A DNA stretch of 64,000 nt from Liolophura sinensis (taxonomy: Eukaryota > Mollusca > Polyplacophora > Chitonida > Chitonidae). Below the pieces are notes generated by a model. That model was not told where the DNA came from. It saw only the letters and a list, made by a program, of their open reading frames with translations, and made no database searches. The first letter of the stretch is position 1. Each line of letters begins with the position of its first letter. A program made the position numbers and the translations under genes. This document shows, piece by piece, positions 13,001-21,314 of the stretch. The stretch lies in NCBI RefSeq assembly GCF_032854445.1, contig NC_088300.1, forward strand, positions 45,873,682 to 45,937,681, read 5' to 3'.

Positions 13001-13153
13001 TTTTAAAATATGTCGTACCAGGTAAGGTTTTTATTTACATGAATTATCACAAGATTAGGCTGTGTACACCGACAGCCACGGATAAATGAAACAGAAAATG
13101 AAGATATCTTACCCTCGTGTTAGCAATCTCACCAAGTATCTCACTGACCACAT
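4082..13153 (-). CDS. MYG1: MYG1 exonuclease (DHH-family, mitochondrial/nuclear)
   Basis: The complete minus-strand gene has exons at 13113-13153, 11664-11783, 11010-11105, 10162-10392, 7202-7280, 5526-5648, 4781-4962 and 4082-4256. All junctions keep frame and give 348 residues (human MYG1 is about 376). Residues 1-19 ([19 protein letters not shown]) form an Arg-rich, acid-free leader typical of mitochondrial import. [11 protein letters not shown] is at 24-34, DVVVDVGG at 65-72, the DHH triad at 82-84, VDAVDNG near 151, KGGCPWK in exon 7, and the conserved GFIGG block near the C-terminus. MYG1 is known as a 3'-5' RNA exonuclease that links nuclear and mitochondrial RNA processing. The 13113-13153 start was chosen because it extends the frame in phase; an internal Met at 11767 could start a leaderless form. 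SINEs, minisatellites and an 84-bp duplication at one acceptor lie in the introns. Confidence 0.95.
5068..5335. repeat. degenerate tandem repeat in MYG1 intron 6
   Basis: About eight imperfect units of roughly 30 bp carry the words aggaaaccaa(g/c)aca and acta(g)ggga. Spacing and sequence are irregular, so the array is old. It lies wholly between MYG1 exons 6 and 7. Confidence 0.6.
6186..6390 (-). mobile_element. SINE family 1 with tRNA-like head, in MYG1 intron 5
   Basis: It holds the gatggcagccagctttatggt and gaccttcccacat blocks. It then has a tRNA-like head whose complement includes tgtgagttcaagtcc, which resembles an RNA polymerase III B box. Divergence from the other copies suggests an old insertion. 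Confidence 0.75.
7254..7421. repeat. 84-bp tandem duplication spanning the MYG1 exon 5 acceptor
   Basis: Two units begin at 7254 and 7338 (gttactgatggttgtgg...) and differ at only about three positions. On the minus strand each unit contains the end of intron 4, its TAG acceptor, and about the first 26 nt of exon 5. The unit at 7254-7337 carries the exon actually continued by coding sequence. The other keeps a decoy acceptor 84 nt upstream in the transcript. Confidence 0.85.
8098..8860. repeat. 30-bp minisatellite in two subfamilies, MYG1 intron 4
   Basis: Units built on tgacatttaccacatactgtctactg fill 8098-8553, after which units built on taatgtttacaacatactgtctggtg fill 8560-8860. The two halves are clearly related (shared catactgtct core) but form separate homogeneous blocks. 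Because 30 is divisible by 3, long open frames occur by chance on both strands. Confidence 0.85.
9307..9511 (-). mobile_element. SINE family 1 with 12-bp target-site duplication, MYG1 intron 4
   Basis: The SINE body is flanked by tgcagtgttaaa at 9295-9306 and again at 9512-9523. A (TTTA)n tract at 9303-9330 is the complement of the SINE tail. The paralogous segment near 52712 has the same site once and without a SINE, which confirms the boundaries. Confidence 0.9.
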
Positions 13154-13357
13154 GTGAGTTTGTTGATGACCTAACTGCGCATGTCAGTGGGAAAGTAGAA
13201 GTGTACACGCCGCGGCGTAATCCTAGGCCTATGTTAGTAGGATGTTCAACTGCAGATGAACGAATTAATGATGGCTTAATGTACACGAAATTTCAGCAGG
13301 ACTTCAGCCACATCGTGAACACTAACAAACTACATGACATTATGTTGAAGTAGGGCC
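13154..13357 (-). promoter_or_regulatory. presumed MYG1 5' UTR and promoter
   Basis: This is the sequence immediately upstream of the MYG1 start codon, cut off at 13358 by a DNA transposon. It contains a local GC cluster (cacgccgcggcgt) and a tgcgcatgt word resembling half of an NRF1 site, which would suit a mitochondrial protein gene. No TATA box is evident. The assignment is by position only. Confidence 0.3.
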
Positions 13358-13359
13358 TA

Positions 13360-14483
13360 GGGGAGAGTGGGGCACAACGGACCCATAGGGAATAACGGAC
13401 TTTTTTGTACAACATAAACGTTGTTTGTTATCCTAGGGACGGCACAAAAGTTGGATCACCTATTGTAAGCATGTTTTTACCCCTCAGTGCTCAAATATTT
13501 TGTGGGCACTGCCCTTGAAAGGTGTCAACGCTAAAGCAAATAAACCACTTGGGGCAAACGGACCGCAATGGGTAAGGGTAAAACGGACCGCAATGGGTAG
13601 GAGCAAAACGGCACACCAGTTTATTTTGCCACGTTACCTCATAAACTCAATGAAATATCGTAATTTAGCCCAACACTCTCTAGTCTATTACAGAAAAAAT
13701 ACCAATTAGAAAACAGTAATCATAAGAAATCAGAAAAAAATGGGAGAACCCATTATTTATATAAACAAACATGATGTAGGGGCCTATGATGTTTTCATTG
13801 TATTAAGAACACAGCAGCCTGAGATGGTAGTCTATGATCACAAATTAAGGTCTAAGTCGTTGACATATTATTTAATTATCCAAGATGAAAACTTGGTCTT
13901 TATGTGTCATTCCACACACTTACTTGACTTGGTACATTTAAATGCAGGCAACTCTGGTGAAGCAACAAGCTGAATTCATTGTCTATTGAAAGTCTTATTC
14001 TTTGTGCTATCGTATACTTTATACTTAAAATTGATATGCTAATGAAATGTAAAAAAAAAGAGTTTATTGAAAACAATTTGCATATGGAAGGGAAAAATTT
14101 GATATTTGTGCCTTTTTCACGCCGATATCCATGTGTAAGTTTACCATCCCTGTTGTACAGCTATCTCGATCATTCGTGGCAATGAATATACACGATGTGT
14201 GTTACAAATCGTTTGTTTGCTTCATCAAAACAAAAAGAATAAAAAGCGTCTTACCAGTGTAGTGTTACGTGCAAAATGTCTAATGGGGCAAAACGGACTT
14301 TTCTCAGGTGAGATTTTTTTCACCTGCTGGCGGAACTGTCGACATGTGAGGTTCCTGGCTATGTTTATAATTAAAGTATACGTAGGCTATTATAACATGA
14401 CCATTTGTACACGATACATGGAACTACTGAGACTTGCACCTGAGCCTCCAAAGTTAGCTAGTCCGTTATGCCCCACTCTCCCC
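13360..14483. mobile_element. 1.1-kb DNA transposon with GGGGAGAGTGGGGCA termini
   Basis: The terminal inverted repeats match over about 23 bp with one mismatch (GGGGAGAGTGGGGCA then YAACGGAC). They are bounded by a TA on both sides (13358-13359, 14484-14485). Inside the left end are tandem subterminal repeats of the form aaacggaccgcaatgggta, and ggggcaaaacggac recurs at 14283 near the right end. No transposase is recognisable in the short frames it holds, so it is likely non-autonomous. Superfamily not assigned. Confidence 0.8.
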
Positions 14484-14731
14484 TATAAGTACCGGTAATA
14501 CAAACGACATACAAAAATATTTAAGCATTTTTAAAATAAGAGATGACCAGTTGTTTGATTGAATACTCAGCAGTATTTCAGTTGGGCCTACCTACGTGGT
14601 GGAGGTCTTTAGAGTGCATTGAGGAAACCGGAGGGACGGGAATAAACCACTGACCTCTGACAAGTGCCGTAACTGGAGAACTTTCCCGCGTATGACACAT
14701 GTAGGCTTATGCCTATTGTCATCGTCAAAGC

Positions 14732-15186
14732 TGGACACAGACCCCCATTACAACTTCCGTTTTTGGGTAGGGACGATTGTAGTTCTGTGAATTTTAGGGT
14801 ATAAAGTCTTTTTTTGCTCCCAGGCGTCCATTTTTGGTGCACAGGTGCATGCTTGGTATTAAAATGCTGGAAACTGTCTAAACTTTGAGGAGGTATGAGC
14901 TTTATTGATGAAAGTTTGAAATTCTGGGCGAGAGGACACAAGGTGTGAGGTAGTGATGAGGCTGCGAGTGACGTCCCCTTGGCGTTGCTAGGCACGCCTC
15001 CCAGCTGCCGGCATGGAAAGGTCCAGATTTTGACGGTCAACCTATGTCAAAATTTTTATGGCTTCTTTCTCACAGGCTGGGCCAGGTATGCACCAAAGCT
15101 TAATGGCCACGGAATGTTTGGGACTGAGCTACAGCGCTAGACGTTAACATTGTCGCTTATGGAAAATTAATGGGGGTCCGAGGCCA
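14732..15186. mobile_element. 455-bp MITE-like element, copy 2
   Basis: Same length, orientation and ends as the copy at 1980-2434, with about 98% identity by eye. The target duplication here is GC/AGC. The 143-residue minus frame (14609-15040) is the equivalent of the frame in copy 1 and carries no recognisable domain. Confidence 0.85.
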
Positions 15187-15811
15187 GCTATATCATGCTG
15201 TCATTGTATTGGTGGAAGTCACGTGGTCTCCATGCAGGTAAAGTAGCATGAACACCCCCACCGGTAGTCCTTATTCGCTTTATATATAGTGCAAACGAAT
15301 TTCACGAGAATCTCCTAAATTTAGTCACCCAAGAGGGATTTGAACACACTGTCCACGGCCCGATATGATTGATTGATCACAACAAATCCTCCATGAATAA
15401 ATGAAAAGTCACTGCATAAATACGTATTCAAAACGAATCCAAAAATATATAAATGAATGTTAAGAAATATTTAGCCGCCCCTGACCAAGAGATAATATTG
15501 TCGGCTCAAAGTGTCTCATTGGTGTGTTCTGTGCGACATTGAGAATCTGTCTTGTAGTACACAATGCACGAATATTGAAACCACTGTAGCCCGAAGCTAA
15601 GCTGGATGCTCCTACCGTAAATCCCAACTTCATTCATATAGACTTTCAGGCGGATAATTTCACTCAGAAAACCGGCTCGAACCCTACCCTGTTTTTGCAA
15701 TGCATCGATTCCCTAAAACGCAGGAAATGTAATATGTCAAAGCCAACATTGATAAACCATCTTTTAACAATAATCCAGGAGTTAAAACATTCGAATCGGA
15801 CAACTAAAACT

Positions 15812-15866
15812 AGCCTAATGAATTAGACGTTGTATGTCAACGATCTAACGTCTAATTCATTAGGCT
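15812..15866. repeat. perfect 20-bp hairpin
   Basis: The arms agcctaatgaattagacgtt (15812-15831) and its exact complement (15847-15866) are separated by a 15-nt loop. No flanking TIR element was identified. Confidence 0.8.
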
Positions 15867-15934
15867 TGAACTCAAACCAACGTCTGCCATGTTTGGTTTT
15901 CAGCTTTGGGCAGGCTGATGGGCTGCGATAGTGT

Positions 15935-15996
15935 TATCCTACCCAACATTCTCTTCAAGAATTGCATGATCTGTAAACAGAATGTTGGGTGGGATA
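15935..15996. repeat. 18-bp hairpin with one mismatch
   Basis: The arms tatcctacccaacattct (15935-15952) and agaatgttgggtgggata (15979-15996) pair with a single mismatch around a 26-nt loop. It lies about 70 bp after another hairpin. Together they are the only notable structure in the spacer 15187-16160. Confidence 0.75.
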
Positions 15997-16162
15997 CTGA
16001 AGGCCATTGCATGCATATAAACTACATGTATATTTAGTTAATTTTAAAACTTGTCTTTGATGTTTGGGCTGGTAGTTTCAAAATTATCAGTCAATTTTTG
16101 TTTGATTTTGGATGTTCTCATTGCAATGAAATCCATTCACGGTCTCATCTTTCAAACATTTT

Positions 16163-16218
16163 CTTGCCACAATATGGCTGCAGTATTACCGTAATTGCCG
16201 TAATCATTCATTCATTCC
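16163..16218 (+). mobile_element. SINE family 3 fragment
   Basis: The stretch cttgccacaatatggctg, followed by a tattaccgt block and (attc)n, resembles the 3' part of SINE copies near 34757 and 20240 (ctcgccacgatatggctga type). Short and diverged. Confidence 0.45.
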
Positions 16219-16220
16219 AC

Positions 16221-17200
16221 ATTGGTCTGCTGCCTAATAGCGTGTTACAGGACCAAGGCCATAATGGCCTATTGTCTATCGGCGTGTTGGAGGTGCATAC
16301 ACGGTCATATTGGTCTACTGTCTATCAGCGTATCGCAGATACTTGGCCATATTAGTCTACTGTCTATCAGCGTGTTGCAGGTACTTGGCCATATCGGTCT
16401 GCTGTCTATCAGCGTGTTGCAGGTACTTGGCCATATTGGTCTACTGTCTATCAGCATGTTGCAGGCACTTGGCCATATAAGTCTACTGTCTACAGCGTGT
16501 TGGAGGTACGTACTTAGCCATATTGGTCTACTGTGTATCAGCGTGTTGGAGGTATGTACATGGTCATATTGGTCTATTGTGTATCAGCGTGTTGGAGGTA
16601 CTTGGCCATGTTGGTCTGCTGTCTATTAGTGTGTTGCAGGTACTTGGCCGTATTGGTCTACTGTCTGTCAGCGTGCTGCAGTTGCTTAGCTATATTAGTC
16701 TACTGTCTACAGCGTGTTGGAGGTACGTACTTAGCCATATTGGTCTACTCTCTATCAGCGTGTTGCAGGTACTTGGCCATGTTGGTCTGATATCTGTCAG
16801 CGTGTTGCAGGTATTTAGCCATATTGGTTTGATATCTATCAGTGTGTTGCAGGTACTTGGCCATGTTGGTCTACTGTCTATCAGCGTATTGCAGGTACTT
16901 GGCCATATTGGTTTGATGTCTATAAGCGTGTTGCAGGTACTTGGCCATATTGGTCTGCTGTCTGTCAGCGTGTTGGAGGTACTTGGCCATGTTGGTCTGC
17001 TGTCTATCAGCGTGTTGCAGGTACTTGGCCATATTGGTTTGATGTCTATCAGCCTGTTGCGGGTACTTGGCCACATTAGTCTACTGTCTATCAGCCTGTT
17101 GGAGGTACGTAGACCCTGCATGGCCATATTGGTTTGATGTCTATCAGCGTGTTATAGGTACATTGTCATACTGGTTTACACATGGCCACATTGGTCTGCT
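16221..17200. repeat. 42-bp minisatellite, about two dozen units
   Basis: The consensus contains ggtctactgtctatcagcg, then tgttgcaggtacttggcca, with occasional 43-46 bp units. As 42 is divisible by 3, the array stays open for 204 codons on plus (16523-17137) and 145 codons on minus (16690-17127). The plus frame gives a 14-residue hydrophobic period (HIGLLSISVLQVLG). No splice signals, signal peptide or flanking exon support coding, so I treat it as satellite DNA. Confidence 0.9.
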
Positions 17201-17903
17201 GTTGATAAAAAGGAGTGGAATTAGACGGGCGATGAGGCGATTTGCGACAGAGCAGGATGTTTAGTCATCACCTTTGCAGCTAAGGCTGGGGTAGGCCTTA
17301 TACATGTAAGGACGACTGCAGCCCGCCAGACAACCCCCATAACTTCACGCCACCGACGAAACTTTGAGCAAGTGGCCTCCTGGACCAGGGGCTAGAAGCC
17401 TTCCCCGACCTCCATTAAGGTTTCACATTCTCAGTTCGTGCAGTTGGCTCCAAGATTTGCTTCCGAACTGGAGAGTGATGAGTCGCTAATTGGATACTAA
17501 TGCCACTCAGACATTGTAAGTCGTTGATGCACAAAAATAAATTTCTGCACTGCTTTTGGCACCTAGTTAAAATATATCAGAATTTCGTCTATTTTGAATG
17601 GAATTGAAAACTGAAGGTTACCAAGGAGACAAAATGCTGCCACTTCCTTTTCAGCAATACCATCTTAGAAAATGGTGTCCGTGCTGGGTTGTTCTTTTCA
17701 TATTGTGTAGAGAAAAGTACGAATTGCATGTGGTGATATAGCAAGGCCCCACGCGAACCTTTGGGATATATATTTTTGAGGTTGAATGAATAATAAGGAA
17801 AGTCAATGCGCTCGTATAGACGTGAAAGGGGTAGGTCAGCTGAGGCTTGTAAGATATGCTAGAATACAGACCCACCTGTATGTCATAAAAGACGGAACAA
17901 CTA
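17201..17903. other. spacer with no recognised feature
   Basis: No gene, repeat or conserved motif was seen between the 42-bp array and the Tc1-like element. Confidence 0.4.
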
Positions 17904-19570
17904 CAGTCCTGGAAAAAAGTTTGGAATATTGTTTTCACTGATGATAGCATTTAACAGAAACATACTTTTGTGCGCCTTACATTGAATGCACACATTCTTG
18001 TTTGGGTGGAAAATGTAGTGGATTATGTCCCCTTTCAGCTCATACACACCATTATTGCTTGTTTCACCTGAGCAAAATTACAGTTGGGACAAAGCATGAC
18101 CATCCATTTCTCAGTGAAAAAGTCATGTAAGCAGACATGATTATAATTTAACCTTGTAACTCTTATAAAAGCTCGGTTAAGGCATGCCAGTGCTCCAGAG
18201 TGTTTCCAACAATACTGCTGTGATCATGAGACGTCAACTGAGTGCTGCAGTCTGCAACCGTATCGTTGGTATGAGCCTGGCTGGAGCAAAACAGAAGGAC
18301 ATTGCAGCAGCTCTTGGTGTCACTCAGGGAGCCGTCTCCAAAATCTTTAAGCGACACCGACAGACGGGTGTGCCGACGCCTAGACCGAGGTCTGGTCGGC
18401 CACGAAAGACCACCGAGAGCGAGGACCGGTATCTGGTGAGACTTTGCCGCAATGGCCGTACGAAGAGTTCCAACCAGATACGCGCTGACTGGATGAGATT
18501 TACCAATACTCCTGTGTCAAGCCGCTTAGTGCGATCCAGACTGTTGACTGCTGGGTATTTGGTAAGGAGGCCTAAGAGGAAGCCTTTGCTACAGCGTCGA
18601 CACCGCCAGGCACGCTTATCCTGGCGCGGGAACACCTGAACTGGCAGGTGGGACACTGGCGAGACACGTGATATTCAGTGATGAGTCTCGTTTTGTCGTC
18701 TACCGGGAAGATGGCCGTGTGATGGTGCGTCGTCAGGCTCTGAACGAAGATTGCATCATGCCCAGAGTCCAAGGCGGGGGCGGCGGGGTCACCGTCTGGG
18801 GTGCTTTTCATAGCACTGGTAAATGCGACCTGCACGTCTTGGATGGACACATGAACCAGCACCAATATCAACGGATTCTGGAAACGATAATGCTCCCATT
18901 TGCTCGGCAACAATTCAGGCAAACTTTGTGTATCAGGACGACAACGCCGCGCCGCACCGGACCGAACTGATACGGAATTTTCTGGAACAGGAGGGTGTTG
19001 AGCACATGCAGTGGCCAGCCATTTCACCGGATATGAACCCAATTGAGAACTTGTGGGCGGAAGTTTCCCGTGGGTTGAATAACCTGGATGAAGCCTCAAC
19101 GAACGTGGCTGAACTAACTCGTGCTGTGCTCACTTGCTGGAGAGATATACCGGAAGAAACTTTGACTTCCTTAGTTGCCAGTATGCCAAGACGTGTGCGC
19201 GCATTGTACAATGCGAGGGGTGGGCACACCAAGTACTAAATTAATTTTCTGTATTGTTAGTGTTTTGCATATTTAACTTACCAAGTATTGCAGACATATC
19301 TCCAATCGAATAAAAGTTACAGCTCGTAATAAAATACATGCGTTTCACTGAATTTCTGCACTTGTTTGGGGCGCTTTCAGAATATCGTGAAAAACTCGTC
19401 TTCCTATAACATTTAGAAACGTTTTGGTTTGAGGAAACTATTGATAATGCATCATAGAGACTAGTCCAAGTGAAACCAATCGACAGATTATTGACCTAAA
19501 CGCAACGAACCACGCTCTTCGTGGAGATGGTGTGAAATTCACCAATATTCCAAACTTTTTTCCAGGACTG
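17904..19570 (+). mobile_element. Tc1/mariner element, complete ends, dead transposase
   Basis: The 28-bp terminal inverted repeats begin cagtcctggaaaaaagtttg at 17904 and are matched by the complement ending at 19570. A TA duplication lies at 17902-17903 and 19571-19572. Total length is 1667 bp, usual for Tc1. The interior holds a transposase reading on plus that is broken by frameshifts. Confidence 0.95.
18184..19239 (+). pseudogene. Tc1-type transposase, frameshifted
   Basis: N-terminal helix-turn-helix region with VTQGAVSKIFKRHRQTG, a GRPRK hook, then a DDE catalytic domain in pieces. FSDESRF is at about 18673, YQDDNAAPH at about 18935 and NPIENLW near 19040; the 34-residue D-E spacing is the DD34E Tc1 type. 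The frame shifts at about 18628, again near 18665, and at about 18910, so no functional protein is made. The C-terminus RARALYNARGG-like block and the stop at 19239 are preserved. Confidence 0.92.
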
Positions 19571-19793
19571 TATATTAACTATAAAAAGACAAAGATTTAT
19601 TTCAGTCATCAAATGAAATAGGCTACATCGCATCAACAATTCCCTGAGCAGACCAATATACCACATTTCTTATAAGTTAAACTACGGTTCACCGCTGTGT
19701 AAACGTTTACCCAAACATAAAACACGATATCCACTTCCTGCTGTCTTCCTCTCCGTCGTATAAGTGAAATGTCAACACAATAAAAAAAAACAT

Positions 19794-19880
19794 GTCCACA
19801 CAAGTAAAGAACTTGTCCACACAAGTAAAGAACTTGTCCACACAAGTAAAGAACTTGTTCACACAAGTAAAGAACTTTTC
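19794..19880. repeat. 21-bp tandem repeat, four units
   Basis: gtccacacaagtaaagaactt is repeated at 19794, 19815, 19836 and 19857 with one or two changes in the last units. Likely a simple tandem expansion next to a SINE family 1 remnant (cttcctctccgtcgtataag, 19745-19770). Confidence 0.85.
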
Positions 19881-21314
19881 CATAATGCAGATACAAGATG
19901 TGCATTCTGTAACCGTGACTACTGTCTATTGTATGTATGCAGGCGCAATATAAAACACTGTGTACATAGTTACATCTGGACAATAAATAATCTGAGTGAA
20001 GCTTATTCAAATATACACAAGACACATTATGAATTCAAAAATAAACATACAGCGTGCATGTAAAAATTCATTCTTATGTGAGAAACATTGACACATGAAC
20101 TTAACGTTCCAGTGAATCTTGAGTACTGTTTTAAAATTAAAGCGGAACAATATCACAGTAGCAATACAGCACCGTAAACCTTGCGGTTTTAAAAACAAGC
20201 ACAGACAACGCAGGACATGCGTTTTCCTATAAAGCTGCGCCACAATGTGGCTAAAAAATTGCCAATGTGGCGTTTAAGCCTAAATCACTCATTCATTCCT
20301 GTAAAGCCTTGTAGCTGTCGTATAGGACCGCAATATTCTTGAGCGCACGGCGTAAACCCTCAATTAAATAAATCACGGTAGTTTTAAGGGGGCATAAAAA
20401 AGTTTCCAGTCATGTGTTGTTTTGTGCAGTTTTGTTGAAGTTTGTATTAATTTCAACTTTCACAGTAAGTAACTCACGCACGACCTACAGTGAACCGCAG
20501 TAACATGGCCCCCACAGAATAGCCCAGGGTTTATACCGTATGGGCCAGCATTTGGATTTGTCTTTCTCAGCATGCAGTACTGGCATTTAATTTCTCAGCT
20601 CTCAGTTTCATCAACATTTTGTAGAAAGCGCCAGTATGGGATCTGGACATATGTTGTATGTTTGTATTCTTATTTCCTTGCATACTTAAACTTGGTATAC
20701 TTGGTTAATTTAGAAACTTTGCTTCATCGGGAGATGAAGCATATATACAGAAAAAATAATTTCTAAACAGCTTGTCAAGTGGGAAAGGTGTAGCCTCTGG
20801 ATGAAAAGGGTAAAATTAAAAAATAATAGTTTTTGTCTATTCTTTGTTGTTGATTGTAGGTCAGATGTGGAAGGGTTGGAATTTTAGGACGATGAGGAGA
20901 GTTGTTGAACGAATTGTGGACACGAGTAAGTTTCGAACTACGTGTCTCTGGTTATAGACCTGTTGGACGTTCAACGTTGCAGGTAGTACGTTTATTTACC
21001 AAGCTGACGATAAGAATGAGCCTCAGTTTAATCTGTACATGTTTAACTTAAGAAATAATTTGCGACCTGTAAGTGGCATTCTTAACATTGAGAAATTCTT
21101 GAGAATATTTATGAATATGGATCCTGTTCTCACTTGGGTAGGAAACTGTTTCTCGAATAGAAATCAGTTTTCACCCTTATCGAAATTCAATTTTAAAACA
21201 TATGTAATATAAATTCAAAGAAAAACTGAAAGTCCCTTACGAGCTATTGCAGAAATGTCCCTTATATAATCGACATTATGTACGAAGATATCTATTAGAA
21301 AAGTTCAGCTTCAC
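19881..21314. other. spacer downstream of the METTL24-like gene
   Basis: It contains a degenerate SINE family 3 fragment (about 20240-20300, aatgtggcgtttaagcc) and a degenerate family 1 piece (about 20310-20370, gtcgtata and aatattcttgagcgc). A minus-strand AATAAA (20991-20996) could serve as the poly(A) signal of the METTL24-like gene about 320 bp beyond its stop. No coding region was recognised. Confidence 0.45.

Noticed and set aside
16523..17137. 204-codon ORF
   Set aside because: Product of a 42-bp tandem array (multiple of 3) without splice sites, signal or conserved domain.
18572..19099. 175-codon minus ORF
   Set aside because: Antisense shadow of the Tc1-type transposase, which carries the recognisable domains on plus.
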